A stretch of DNA of 64,000 nt from Rhabdophis nuchalis (GCA_039707465.1 CM077644.1:77398875-77462874), one strand, 5' to 3'; shown: positions 34,843 through 45,755, counted from the stretch's first letter. Notes: generated from the letters alone by a model not told the origin. Translations and numbers: made by a program.

Positions 34843-35687
34843 TCACATTTATTTTATTTATTTATTATTTATTTTCGAATTTATACCCCGCCCTTCTCCT
34901 TGTTAGGACCCAGGGCGGTGCACAGGCATTATTAAAAACCATAACAAAAGACAATATATATTATTAAAAACATATTAAATTAAATCCCGTGCTAAAAAAC
35001 CCATTAAAAACCCTGAAAATTAAAATTTATAGATAAAAAGTCAGAAACGGGGGGCTATGCTAGGCCGGCTTGTTGGAATAGATACGTCTTAAGATGTTGG
35101 CGGAAGAGGCGGAGGTCCGAGGTGGTGCGTAGGTCGGGGGGTAGGTCGTTCCAGAGGGCCGGGCCCGCCACAGAGAAGGCCCTTCCCCTGGGCGTCGCCA
35201 ACCGGCATTGCCCGGCCGACGGTACCCGGAGAAGACCCTCTCTGTGGGAGCGGATCGGACGAAGGGATGTATGGGGCAGAAGGCGGTCTTGTATATAGCT
35301 AGGCCCCGAGTCATGGAGCGATTTGAAGATGGTCGTCAACATCTTGAAGCGCACTCGAAAGGCCACAGGCAGCCAGTGCAGCTCGCGCAGGAGAGGTGTT
35401 ATGTGGGATTGCCTTGAGGCACCCATAATCACCCGCGCGGCCGCATTCTGCACTAACTGTAGCCTTCGAGTGCACCTCAAGGGGAGTCCCATGTAGAGAG
35501 TGTTACAGTAATTCAGCCGGGATGTCACAAGCGCTTGAGTGACTGTGCGAAGGGCCCCCCGGTCCAGTAAGGGGCGAAACTGGCGTATCAGGCGTACCTG
35601 ATAAAACGCCCTCCTGGCCACGGCCGTCACATGGTCCTCCATGGACAGCCGGGAATCCAGGAGGACACCCAAGTTTGGTGCACGTCC
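34843..35687 (-). mobile_element. L2/CR1-superfamily LINE inserted in the DIRS element
   Basis: Minus-strand copy, 5'-truncated, about 845 bp. Its 3' UTR reads, on plus, 'tttattttatttatttatta' then 'ataccccgcccttctcc' and 'cccagggcggtgcac'. The DIRS frame stops at its left edge (GWGAVMGS) and resumes at its right edge (VHVRWPASGLRHNIHYLELK), which fixes the insertion inside RNase H. Relatives: 38.3 kb and 48.9 kb. Confidence 0.88.
35055..35687 (-). CDS. L2-like LINE ORF2 C-terminal fragment, unbroken
   Basis: About 210 residues without a stop, from PNLGVLLDSRLSMEDHVTAV through RLIRQFRPLLDRGALRTVTQ, ALVTSRLNYCNTLYMGLPL, RRLQLVQNAAARVI and LRELHWLPVAFRVRFK to FSVAGPALWNDLPPDL and a natural stop after LFQQAGLA. 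This is the region after the reverse transcriptase palm in L2/CR1-group ORF2 proteins; the catalytic part is missing through 5' truncation. The open frame extends 22 codons further upstream, to 35753, but those codons are antisense DIRS sequence and should not be counted. Not a functional gene on its own. Confidence 0.85.
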   Translation of the reverse strand, partial: GRAPNLGVLLDSRLSMEDHVTAVARRAFYQVRLIRQFRPLLDRGALRTVTQALVTSRLNYCNTLYMGLPLRCTRRLQLVQNAAARVIMGASRQSHITPLLRELHWLPVAFRVRFKMLTTIFKSLHDSGPSYIQDRLLPHTSLRPIRSHREGLLRVPSAGQCRLATPRGRAFSVAGPALWNDLPPDLRTTSDLRLFRQHLKTYLFQQAGLA

Positions 35688-36000
35688 GCTGGCCTGCCTC
35701 GGGCTTGCGGCACAATATACACTATCTTGAACTGAAGGCTGCTCGCCTGGCATTGTGTCATTTCACAGGGACTTGTTACCTGCTCAGGTGTTGCTTCTCA
35801 CAGATATTATTGCCACGAATGCTCATGTCAACACGCAGGGCAGTACTCATTCCAGAGCTCTTTGGACAGTAGCATACAGACGGATGAGCTGGGCGGAGGC
35901 TCATGTGTGCTCCATCGAGGTGGATCATATCTCCGGCCTCTCGAATCACCAGGCCGACTGGCTGTGCCTCAGTACGGTGGACCACGGGGAGTGGCAACTC
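35688..36000 (+). pseudogene. DIRS RNase H, remainder
   Basis: Resumes as VHVRWPASGLRHNIHYLELK-AARLAL, with the glutamate block of RNase H, then shifts frame and ends with TVAYRRMSWAEAHVCSIEVD, HISGLSNHQADWLCLSTVDH and GEWQLDP, the last RNase H block (HxxGxxNxxADWL). Confidence 0.8.
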
Positions 36001-36045
36001 GATCCGTCGCTGTTTCAGCAGATTTGCCACTGATTCGGGGCTCCG

Positions 36046-36414
36046 GTGATAGACCTCTTTGCGACGCCGAAGAACGTGCAACTCCGGAGATTCATCACCC
36101 GTTACCAGGCCTGGGGTGACGAGACCACCGATGCGTTCCGCTGCAAGTGGACGACCGGTCTCCTTTATGCCTTCCCTCCCCTTTCCCTTCTCCAGGGCAC
36201 GATCTGGAAGCTGGTAGCAGTGGGAGCCGAGATGATACTCATAGCCCCGGACTGCCCCAGGCACGCATGGTATGCAGATCTGAGGCAGCGGTCAGTGGCC
36301 CCTCCGTGGAGGCTCCCGGACAAGGAGGTCAGGCTGTTTCAGGGGGTTCTCCAACATCCAGAGCCCAGGTGGTTGAAGTTAACCGCCTGGCACTTGAGCG
36401 GCACATTTGAGTGA
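36046..36414 (+). pseudogene. DIRS connection domain
   Basis: Reads MIDLFATPKNVQLRRFITRY, then DAFRCKWTTGLLYAFPPLSLL, and MILIAPDCPRHAWYADL with SVAPPWRLPDKEV. The block order (DLFAT..N, LLYAFPP, APxxPRxxWxxDL) is characteristic of the stretch between RNase H and the recombinase in DIRS and retrovirus-like polyproteins. Confidence 0.8.
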
Positions 36415-36577
36415 GGGGAGAATTTCTGACAGGGTCATGCGTACCTTGGAGGCGGCTAGGCGTCCCTCCACCAATAGGATTACAACATTACCTGGAATGC
36501 ATTCGCCAGATGGTGTGGGGAATTTTCTATTGTGCCTCAGGCAGCCTCGGTTTCCCAAGTCTTAGAATTTTTGCAAG

Positions 36578-37013
36578 ATGGTCTTGGACAAAGGTTTAGC
36601 TTACAACACCTTACGTCGACAGATGGCCGCTTTGGCCACTATAATTCCGGGCGAAGGTCGCACGCCCCTCACTCATCTCCCCTTGATTAGGAGGTTCCTT
36701 AAAGGTGTGGCTAATTTAGCCCCTTTGGTGGTTTATAGGTTCCCTATGTGGGATGTGTCCCTAGGTCTGCAGGCCCTGACGGAGGCTCCCTGATCCCATC
36801 AGGTCTGTTTCCTTACAGATGTTGACGTTGGAGGTGACATTTTTGGTCGCCATCACTTCAGCCCGGCGCATATCGGAACTTAGTGCCCTTTCCTTGCGAA
36901 GTGGTTTCTGCCTTTTTCACGCGGATAGAGTCATCCTGCGTCTAGACCCGACCTTTCTGCCCAAGGTCAATACTCCTTTCCATAAGTCCCGGGAGTTGGT
37001 GTTGCCTAACTAA
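36578..37013 (+). pseudogene. DIRS tyrosine recombinase, truncated
   Basis: A first frame has LAYNTLRRQMAALATI and PLIRRFLKGVANLAPL (core-binding domain). A second has LTLEVTFLVAITSARRISEL, with the first catalytic arginine in SARR, and LRLDPTFLPKVNTPFHKSRE. The sequence then leaves the element, so the H-x-x-R and tyrosine motifs are absent. In intact elements this enzyme integrates the circular DNA copy. Confidence 0.85.
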
Positions 37014-37865
37014 ATGTATAATCTGTATTGTATTGTCTGCTAAATGTATAATCACAGATAGAGATTGTATTGTTTTAATGGAATTAAATGTTTAGCAAAA
37101 TACTATTCATTATTGGTTGCCTCATATTATCCAACTATGATTAAAATAGTAAATGATAAAATCAATACCATATTAAAAATTAGAATGGAATATTTTAATA
37201 CATTTAAATAAAATGATAACTTGATTATGACCTCCTTGAAAATTTAAAACTAAGATTTTTTAAGATATATTTATTTATTTATTTATTTATTTTATTTGTT
37301 GGATTTATATAACCGCACCCTCTCCCCAAAGGGATCATATAGCATGATGACAATTTACATAGTTTGTTTTTAATTATATGTAGTTGTAATACTTATTGTT
37401 GTTGGTTTTTGATTATATAGAATGTAGAAATCTACTATCTGTACAGAAAATAAACTTTAATTCTAGGCATTTTTTTCAGATTAGGAAGTTTTCAAGTTAA
37501 GGTTTAGGTATAAAATTGAATGCTGCATGTTGGGCATTAATGTCCAAGGATTCCTTTCTTTTCAGTATACTAGAACTAAATGAGCTTTTCAACCCTTAGA
37601 ATGCTTACAAGAAAATGAATATATTTTTCTTAATCTCTTGTTCTTCTCTCAAATGATTATTTAAAGGCTTAATACTAATTCCCAGTAGCTACATATTGAA
37701 TGAACTGTGAACAGGGCAGAAAAGGCAAAGCCATCAATAAATAATAACTGGCTGCCACCAAATACAAAAAGGTGTCAGTTAAGTTGTGAATAAGGCAGAA
37801 GAAAGAAGTTCAAACCCAGTAAAATAATGTTTACATTCCATTTTGTAAAAAAAAAATTTTTTTTA
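37014..37865. other. Unique DNA with a short L2-type tail
   Basis: At 37270-37335 the (TTTA)n run and 'ggatttatataaccgcaccctctcc' are an L2-like LINE 3' tail in antisense. The rest is AT-rich and unrecognised. Confidence 0.45.
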
Positions 37866-37869
37866 ATCA

Positions 37870-38085
37870 ATTTAACTCCAAAGAGGCTGATTGCACAAAT
37901 CCCTGCAGTTTTTTTGGTAAGGTTTTTCAAAAGAAATTTGCCATTGCTTCTTTCCTTGGGCTGAGAGAAAGTGACTGGCCCAAGTTCATCCAGCTGGCTT
38001 TGTGCCAAAATCAGAACTAAAATTCATAGGCTCTTTCTTAATTCTAGCGCGATATTTTATCCACTACAGTATACCAAAATGGCTG
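37870..38085 (-). mobile_element. tRNA-derived SINE (Sauria-like)
   Basis: Antisense copy: 'aaatttgccattgcttct', 'gagaaagtgactggccca', 'ccagctggctttgtgcc', then the tRNA head (minus strand, near 38015-38075). Moderately diverged. Confidence 0.7.
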
Positions 38086-38274
38086 TCAGGTTTAAGTTAC
38101 TTGAAAGGAACTGCTATTTATCATTTAGAATTTGGTTAACTGTTTAGATTTCTATAACTATAACATGATATTATAGTTTAATTATTTTTGAAATATGTAA
38201 GAAGTTAATATTAATTTAGAAAAAATTCAAATTAAACATTAGAAGTAGTAAAAACTAATTAAAACTGTTAAGGA

Positions 38275-38625
38275 TTAGGATTTAGGATTTATTGGATTTA
38301 TATGCCGCCCTTCTCCCAAAGGACTCAGGGCGGCGCACAACATAAAAACATATATTACAAAAGTTAAAAAAAAGATTAAATAGTAAATCCAATAACCAAT
38401 TGACAATTTACAATTAAATTTAAATTTAACAATTAATAGTTTATTTTACTCAGGCCAGGCCGGCTTGCTGGAAAAGCCAGCTTTTTAGGATGTGCCGGAA
38501 GGAAGGGAGGTCGGAAATTATGCAAAGCTGTGGGGGCAGCTCATTCCAAAGGGAAGACTCTCCCACAGAGAAGGCTGTCTCCCTGGGGGTCGCCAGCCAA
38601 CACTGTCTGGCTAATTAAATGTATA
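38275..38625 (-). mobile_element. L2-like LINE 3' fragment
   Basis: The plus strand reads 'ttatatgccgcccttctccc' and 'actcagggcggcgcacaac', then the antisense of a C-terminus like that at 35055 (FSVGESSLWNELPP, then LFQQAGLA read on minus). 5'-truncated at about 38620. Confidence 0.8.
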
Positions 38626-39920
38626 TTGGCTGCATTTCCTCATAAAATTAGTATGAAACTATTTGGAACAATAAACCAATTCAAAGCATACATAACTTAA
38701 GTCTTTTGTACTATTATTATTGAGAATGGTGATGATGATTATCAATTGTTATGCACGATATGGTATCATTAATATTCATTATTAAATATTAGGACAAAGG
38801 GGGAAGTAAACAGAGAGAGAAAGGTTGGAGCAAATATTTAACAGAAGGGCATATAGAAAAGAATGAGAAGATTACTCCAAAGCTTTCATGCTGAAGGTAG
38901 GATTTGAAGGAAATAAAAATATGTGCACCCTAACCCTAAGAAAGTGTAGATTAGTATGACTATGTCAAGCCCAAGGATGACACAGTGAACTCCAATTGAG
39001 TTCTATTTGCTTACAGCTAATAGACAGACTCTTGCCAAAATAAAGCTATACCCTTCTAACCTATTAGATACAGTATATCCTGAGAGATTCTAGGATGTGA
39101 CTAGCCTTAACCTCGTCTCCCCTTCCCCATTTAGCTTGGAACTGGGCAGTCTCTTAAACTGGACATCTTTCTGGGAAAGTTCTAGGTGGCCTAAATGATC
39201 CCCACTCCTCCTCCATGTCTGAAATAATATCCCAATCTATTTTATTTGTATTTATAGATTTTTTTTTAAAGATCAATGTTTGCACAAATGTTTGTTTTCA
39301 AATCTTCCCATTCCGCATAACTTTTATCTGCCTCTATTTTACAGTCACTAATGTAAAATTCTTATTATATATTAATGTTATACATTTCCCTGAACTTGAT
39401 TCATGTTCTTTCCCCCAGGACCCTTCTATGTAGATATGTATGGTTGTGCAATTTCTTCTGTGTATCAAATTTATTTTAGCTATAGGGTCACTTGTGTTTG
39501 TAATAGTGATGTTAGATAATAATAGTTTCCTTACTTTGAACTTATCAATTCATGATAAATGCAGTTTCTTCCAAGATGGGTTGCTTTTAAATAAACTCTT
39601 TACTTGGATAGTTTTACTCTTTAGTTTTACTATATTCTTTTTGTTTACTTCTTTAATATTCCCAAGCACTAGTTAGCATGCATAAATAATTAAATATTTA
39701 CACAAATCAACAAACTGAGGACATTGATAGGAACTGAGGTCATCCAGGTAGGCTGAAACTTTGAACAGGTGAGAATGATTAGACCGATATATTCGGTAGC
39801 AAATTTGCTTAAATGTTTAGCAAGAACATGTTTAGTCTATTTCAAAATATTTCCTAAGGCAGTAGAACATTACATCTTGAGCTAAACTAATACTGTACCT
39901 TATAATTAAGAGCAATGGCT
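38626..39920. other. No gene recognised
   Basis: AT-rich DNA. Hydrophobic frames at 39215-39676 are T-rich chance reading frames. Confidence 0.4.
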
Positions 39921-39926
39921 TTCTCT

Positions 39927-39997
39927 AAAATGCTCCTATTATATTATATTATATATATTATATATTATATATATTATATTAAAATGCTCCTATTATA
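39927..39997. repeat. 17-bp direct repeat around a TA-rich tract
   Basis: AAAATGCTCCTATTATA occurs at 39927-39943 and again at 39981-39997 with an ATT/TATA-rich run between. Looks like slippage or fold-back duplication. Confidence 0.75.
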
Positions 39998-40332
39998 GCT
40001 CCTATGTTGGATTTCATCTTTGTATGTTGTAGTTACATAATGAATTGCTATAGACATTTATCATGGAAACAATTACCTTAAAGTATTGATTTGAAGCAGA
40101 ATAGATTAGTAAACATAGGAAGACTAAGTTTGTTGCCATAGAAACTTAGATATTTAGAGAAAGAGAATGCCTTAATTCTTGTTGTTTAGTCATAGAACGA
40201 TTTAAAATAACTTTGCTCCTTGTCATAATATTTTTTAATTTTTTTTTACAGAAAGTTAGCTAAACCAATTATTTATTATTTTTTAAAAAAGACATTATCT
40301 CAAACATCACGAAGGAAACTAGTCTTTTAAAG

Positions 40333-40513
40333 CAGGGGTCCCTAACCCTGGGTCACAGACCGATACTGTTCCCTGGCCTTTTAGGAACCAGGCTGCACAT
40401 CTGGAAGGGAGCGGCAGATGAGCAAGCAAAACTGAAACAATGCCCCCTTCCCCCAGTCTGTGGAAAAATTGTCTTCTACGAAAACAGTTCCTGAAAAGGG
40501 TTGGGGTTTACTG
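40333..40513. mobile_element. hAT-type MITE with perfect 8-bp target duplication
   Basis: Starts CAGGGGTCCCTAACCC and ends GGGTTGGGGTTTACTG. TTTTAAAG flanks it exactly at 40325-40332 and 40514-40521. Same family as 18209-18342 but longer (181 bp). Confidence 0.85.
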
Positions 40514-40521
40514 TTTTAAAG

Positions 40522-41034
40522 GAAATATTTTTGGTTGGAAAAGGAGCATATTTTAAAATTTTAGAATATTATGGCTGATAATTTTTCTAATTCCTCCAAA
40601 CACATCTTCTGAAATCTAAATGCATTATCCATAGGCTATTGGATTCATCTTTATTTGCTTTAGTTGGCATGAATTGGAATTCTAATGCTGACAAAAATGT
40701 CCTTTTTCACTCAGTGAATATTCTCTGGAAAGAAAGGTAGTTTTTAATAGCACAAAGCGAAATAGAAAACAGTTCTCTGGGATAACTGTTTAAGTAAATG
40801 TATTTCATTTCTTTATTCTATTAAAAACCTTTTTAATTAAATTATCTCTAGAAATCTTTTGTGTCAGCAAACCTCTTTAAACAGAGTTTAAATTTATTAT
40901 AGATCTATTAATCTACATTGCTTCAGTTTCTTTACAAGGATAAAAAGAAGTTTTTCTTTAAAAAAATTAACAAGAAATGTTGGAAATGTAAGCAATCTGA
41001 AGGAATCATGCTCGGTTAACATGTAAAAAAAAAT
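40522..41034. other. No gene recognised
   Basis: AT-rich DNA before the L1 relic. Confidence 0.4.
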
Positions 41035-41106
41035 TTAAATTGTGATACAGAGGATTTTCAAAATCACCATTCAATTTGAAACTGGAACCTTTCCTTTTAG
41101 GATTAA

Positions 41107-41876
41107 TCTATGTAAATATTTAAATTGTTTGTACAAAGCCACTAATCTCAGAAAGTACTGCACCAATCGGCACCAAATTTTCACACAATGTTCCCAAGAA
41201 CTTCCGAAGCAATCATACGATCAGTTTTTGTGGCTGGCACACCTGTGCCATGTTCAAGGTGTGCCAGCCACAAAAAGGTACGTAAAAGGTACGCACTTCT
41301 GAGGTTTTCACCTCCCTTAAGCTCCTCCCACCCGGCTTCTTTTTATGATGTGTCACGCACACACCCCTCACATTTCCAACAGTCATTTCCCCAGCAACCG
41401 AATAAGCCTCCAACCTTCCCTCATACATGGCACACTCCCATGTGGCCCATTTTTGATCCCAAGGGGCTGCATGGAGCCCTACGAGGCCCAAAACTAGGCC
41501 TGGGGGGTGGCACACTTCCATGTGGCCCATTTTCGGTCCCAGGAGGCTGCATGGTAGGTAGGTAGGTAGAGGGATAGAGAGAGAGGGAAAAATACAGTAG
41601 GTAGGTAGGTAGGTAGGTAGAGGGATAGAGGGGGGGGATACAGTAGGTAGGTAGGTAGGTAGGTAGGTAGGTAGGTAGGTAGGTAGAGGGATAGAGAGAG
41701 GGAGAAATACAGTAGGTAGGTAGAGGGAGAGAGGAAGAAATATAGTAGGTAGGTAGGTTGGCGGTTATACGATGGTTGTGTGTACGTGTTTGTGTGTGCA
41801 GGTGTAGTTCTACATGCAGATTGGTTGGCCATTTAACCAGACTGGGCCACAGCAACGCGTGGCCAGGTACAGCTAG
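41107..41876 (+). mobile_element. Non-autonomous Helitron, copy 1
   Basis: The 5' end is TCTATG after A41106. The 3' end is CTAG (41873-41876) followed by T. A hairpin GGCCAC/GTGGCC (41845-41850 with 41859-41864) lies 8 bp before CTAG. These are the three terminal marks of Helitrons, which move by rolling-circle replication and insert between A and T. Internal: 'ctcagaaagtactgcaccaa', typical of vertebrate Helitron 5' parts, a perfect 20-bp inverted repeat (41225-41244 with 41257-41276), and a (GGTA)n-rich minisatellite at 41550-41755. No Rep/helicase gene. Confidence 0.85.
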
Positions 41877-41969
41877 TGGATAAATAAAAAAACTCCTGGA
41901 AGATTATTTCAATATATGATTATTGTGTCAAGATTAATTTGAAACTGGAACCTTTCCTTTTAGGATTAA

Positions 41970-42738
41970 TCTATGTAAATATTTAAATTGTTTGTACAAA
42001 GCCACTAATCTCAGAAAGTACTGCACCAATCGGCACCAAATTTTCACACAATGTTCCCAAGAACTTCCGAAGCAATCATACGATCAGTTTTTGTGGCTGG
42101 CACACCTGTGCCATGTTCAAGGTGTGCCAGCCACAAAAAGGTACGTAAAAGGTACGCACTTCTGAGGTTTTCACCTCCCTTAAGCTCCTCCCACCCGGCT
42201 TCTTTTTATGATGTGTCACGCACACGCCCCTCACATTTCCAACAGTCATTTCCCCAGCAACCGAATAAGCCTCCAACCTTCCCTCATACATGGCACACTC
42301 CCATGTGGCCCATTTTTGATCCCAAGGGGCTGCATGGAGCCCTACGAGGCCCAAAACTAGGCCTGGGGGGTGGCACACTCCCATGTGGCCCATTTTCGGT
42401 CCCAGGAGGCTGCATGGTAGGTAGGTAGGTAGAGGGATAGAGAGAGAGGGAAAATACAGTAGGTAGGTAGGTAGGTAGGTAGAGGGATAGAGGGGGGGGA
42501 TACAGTAGGTAGGTAGGTAGGTAGGTAGGTAGGTAGGTAGGTAGGTAGAGGGATAGAGAGAGGGAGAAATACAGTAGGTAGGTAGAGGGAGAGAGGAAGA
42601 AATATAGTAGGTAGGTAGGTTGGCGGTTATACGATGGTTGTGTGTACGTGTTTGTGTGTGCAGGTGTAGTTCTACATGCAGATTGGTTGGCCATTTAACC
42701 AGACTGGGCCACAGCAACGCGTGGCCGGGTACAGCTAG
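41970..42738 (+). mobile_element. Non-autonomous Helitron, copy 2 (by tandem duplication)
   Basis: Same element as copy 1 with few substitutions, the same ends (A/TCTATG and CTAG/T) and the same duplicated L1 flank. It therefore arose by duplication of the locus and not by a second transposition. Confidence 0.88.
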
Positions 42739-42960
42739 TGGATAAATAAAAAAACTCCTGGAAGATTATTTCAATATATGATTATTGTGTCAAGATTAAT
42801 ATATGCACAGAGATGGAAAGATTTGACACAAGTGGGCTATTTTTGCAATGCAACAATTATAAATTATCAGGATTTGGCGGTATCAACAATAAAAAGGAAG
42901 TTAAAAATAGTTAAGAAAGTATAGTCAGGTAAGTAAACATTCATATTGTCCTGAAATAAT

Positions 42961-45076
42961 GCCCGAACTGGTACTAACCAAGATTATCGGTGAAAGATTT
43001 TTAAACATCTATCATGACAAGGAAAACATTCTGATTATGGCTTTGAAGAAGAATCTCTATGGAACAAAACAGCCCAGAAAAAAAATTAGTGTTAATATGT
43101 TGATAATGTGAAAAATGAGTATATAATGAGTAAGATAGAATTCATTTGGAAATAGTAGCAATAATAGTTTGGGAGGAAAATATTCAGCTTTAACCAAAGC
43201 CTCCCTGGTACTTTTCCCACAGTAAGCTTATTGTAACTGTCAATGAGTATAAATAAGTTGTTATGACCTTAATGCTTCATAGTTAGATCTGTCAGCTTAC
43301 ATATTAGACAAGAAGATTCAAAAGGTCAGTTTTTAGGTCATTTACGAACAAACATTCTGTTGGCTCTCATTGGTTCACTTATAAGCCAATGAACTGAAAG
43401 ATGTAGGTCATTTACAGAGGAGGAATTAGTGTTGTAAAAAGTCAGCAGAAGCAGCCTGTTTATCAATGGAAGAAGAATCAGTTTCAGGGAACCAGAAAAC
43501 AAGCTGAGATTACCAAAAGTAGAGGTTGTGAAAACTGTTAAAACAAATGAGATTGTGGACAGAACAAATTTATCTTTACAGAAGACTTCAGAAAGGAGAA
43601 TAGAAGCCTTCACTGGTCCAATTTGAGGTTTCCAGCTAGTCTAACAGAGTCAAAGAATGTCATTACAGCTAAAAAAAAACATAAATACATATATTTTAAC
43701 TGAGAAAAGCAAATTGTTAAGAATTTAAAATGTACCTTAAGTAACTGGATAGATGTAGTGTAAGCCTTATTTAAATCTATTTATATTCTAATATAATACT
43801 AATATACACAAATAATTAAATAGGTTATTAAAATTCTACTTTTATGAACAACTAAGAGCAGCTAAGAACAAGTAAAACAAAGTTGTTCAATTTTTAACAA
43901 GCCTTAGAAAATGTATAAATCCAGGTAATTACGTGTAAGACACTGTCCAAAATGTTAAAAATTATTTTTATTTTGTTAAAGAGCTGTAATTGCCCTTCAA
44001 TTCTTTAAACTGATTTTTTGTTAGAAAATCAGAACATGCAGGTGACTCAATAATTTCCTCTGACATTTGCAAGATTGTATAAAAATATTACTGCAGCACA
44101 TGTATTTAATTGATAGCATGCAATCTATTATTTACGTGGAATATCTTGCTTTTTCTATTTTTCACTTTTCATAAATACACTGGTTTCTAAATTTTGCAAT
44201 CTGGTCTTGACTTTATTTTTGTTAATAATTAGTATGTTTGTGAATTTTGTTATGCCATATGGACAGAACAAAAATAAAACAATTTTGTTGCTTGCATCTA
44301 AAAATATAACTGGCATTTGTGAAACTAAAATTCATAATAATAATTAATCTACATGTACTAAGCACAATAGTTTTAAATTAGATGAAAAGTACTGGCAACA
44401 ATGGAAATCCACAGTATTTCTATTGTGCATGAGATAAATATTAGTAATTCTTTGGTTAAGAAGTCCTTGCTCTTCCATTTACTGAGTAATTGGTTATAAG
44501 CTCAAAGCACAGTTAATAAAAGTGGAACAGTGGTAAATGTCTGGCCTACAGTGACTCATGAGAGCTCTGAAATGGAAATGTTAAATGGTCTAAAAGTTGC
44601 TATTGAGAATTACTGTCCTACTTTGGGACTAGAAACTAAATATTGACACACAGATGATAGACCTTACTTTGTTATTTTTGTGGGTTGAATTTAAGGCATA
44701 ATTAAATTTTTGTAGGCATTATAGAATGAAAAGTACAGTTTAAGGCCAAAGAATTATATCTGAAAATAATGTAATATCAATAAGAGGTGTTTTTAACCTT
44801 TATTACATCACTCTTTTGTCTTGTGTGCTAGCAAGACTTCTAATATGAAAATAATCAAATAATCGTCTCTTAAATTTCCTTAATTTGAAATTAAACTTTC
44901 TTCCTGATCTAGCATATCTCACAAATTGGCAAGTTTTGTTTTGTCCACATGGCTCTTACTAAAACATGCTTCATGCAGGAGGGACTCAAGAAAATAGTTT
45001 TACATGAGGCAAATCAAGATTGCATAAATCTTTTTAATCTCTTCTCCATAATGGCCTGTTGATTTCTGTATGCACT
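42961..45076. other. No gene recognised
   Basis: AT-rich DNA. I found no element ends or conserved protein reading. Confidence 0.4.
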
Positions 45077-45084
45077 CCTTAGAA

Positions 45085-45198
45085 CAGGGGTCTGCAAAGT
45101 TGGTTCTTTTAAGATTGGTGGACTTCAACCATGCTGGCTCGGGAATTCTGGGAGTTGAAGTCCACCAGTCTTAAAAGAACCAACTTTGCAGACCCCTG
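45085..45198. mobile_element. Nearly perfect palindromic hAT-type MITE with 8-bp target duplication
   Basis: CAGGGGTCTGCAAAGTTGG at the left pairs with the right end, and the arms of about 50 bp are nearly complementary. CCTTAGAA flanks it at 45077-45084 and 45199-45206. An RNA copy would fold into one long hairpin. Confidence 0.88.
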
Positions 45199-45206
45199 CC
45201 TTAGAA

Positions 45207-45755
45207 CTTTCTTCCCTGTCTTCCAACTTGTCACTGTAACATCACACAGATTTGGACATACCTCTTGGAAATGTGCCAGTTGTCTATTTGACAATCTGTT
45301 AGTGTTTCCCCCTTACAATTTACAGGGGTTTTAAAATATTATTTATTTTATTCAATTTTCTATAGTTGCCCAACTCAACCAGGTGACTCTGGGTGGCTAT
45401 ATAATAACGTGAGAAATGCAAGTGGAAAGATTTGTATGATGTCAGTGGTTTTGTTTATCTTGTTTATAATCAACTTTTCCTCAGAGGAATTCTGGTTTTT
45501 TTAAATTCTGGTTTTTTTAAACTATTTTTGGTGATTTCCATCTCCACCCTCAGTCAAGTACATAGAAGTTCATGTATTAAAAGGCAATTAGAGGAGATAA
45601 ATTAGAAATGTATTTACTTTCTATGAGGAATAGGATTCTGGGATGTGAGGAATAAATTGCTTGGCATTTTAATGTTCTTTTATTAGTATATTCAGTTAGA
45701 GAGAAAGGCTATTGTATACATTTTCTTCATGTTGATTTTCAAAGTGAACAAAACA
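45207..45755. other. No gene recognised
   Basis: AT-rich spacer between two MITEs. Confidence 0.4.

Larger units (their letters stand above)
31075..37013 (+). mobile_element. DIRS-type tyrosine-recombinase retrotransposon, degraded, split by an L2-like LINE
   Basis: In order: a terminal region with an inverted repeat (CATCAGACTGAGAAA at 31130-31145 against TTTCTCAGTCTGATG at 31172-31187), a GC-rich leader, a gag-like region, reverse transcriptase, RNase H, a connection region and a tyrosine recombinase. This order and the recombinase in place of an integrase define DIRS elements, which replicate through circular DNA. The element stops inside the recombinase at about 37013, so the far terminal repeat is lost. 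Reading frames are broken in every domain. GC content is far above that of the flanks. An L2-like LINE (34843-35687) interrupts RNase H. Confidence 0.85.
41073..42800. repeat. Tandem duplication, unit about 863 bp, two copies
   Basis: 41073-41935 is repeated at 41936-42800, offset 863 bp on the left and 862 on the right. I see only about five differences (for example in the A-run near 41590, in 'cacacacc/cacacgcc', and at 'ccaggtac/ccgggtac'). The unit holds the Helitron plus about 34 bp of left and about 60 bp of right L1 flank. The junction shares AAT with both outer boundaries, a 3-bp microhomology. Confidence 0.92.
41035..42960 (+). pseudogene. L1 ORF2 C-terminal relic split by a Helitron and a tandem duplication
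   Basis: Left part: IQRIFKITIQFETGTFPFRI (about 41045-41104), matching the L1 stretch before 'FLLGI'. Right part, after the second Helitron: MIIVSRLIYAQRWKDLTQVG (about 42779-42838), matching 'ILTAARLIYAQ.WK' of L1 ORF2. Removing the Helitron rejoins the two at the expected distance. A related segment without a Helitron lies at 56715-57170. It is a relic of the ORF2 C-terminus, downstream of the reverse transcriptase. Confidence 0.65.

Noticed and set aside
41421..42717. Long frames rich in LPTYLPTY
   Set aside because: They translate the (GGTA)n minisatellite of the Helitron antisense; no coding signal.
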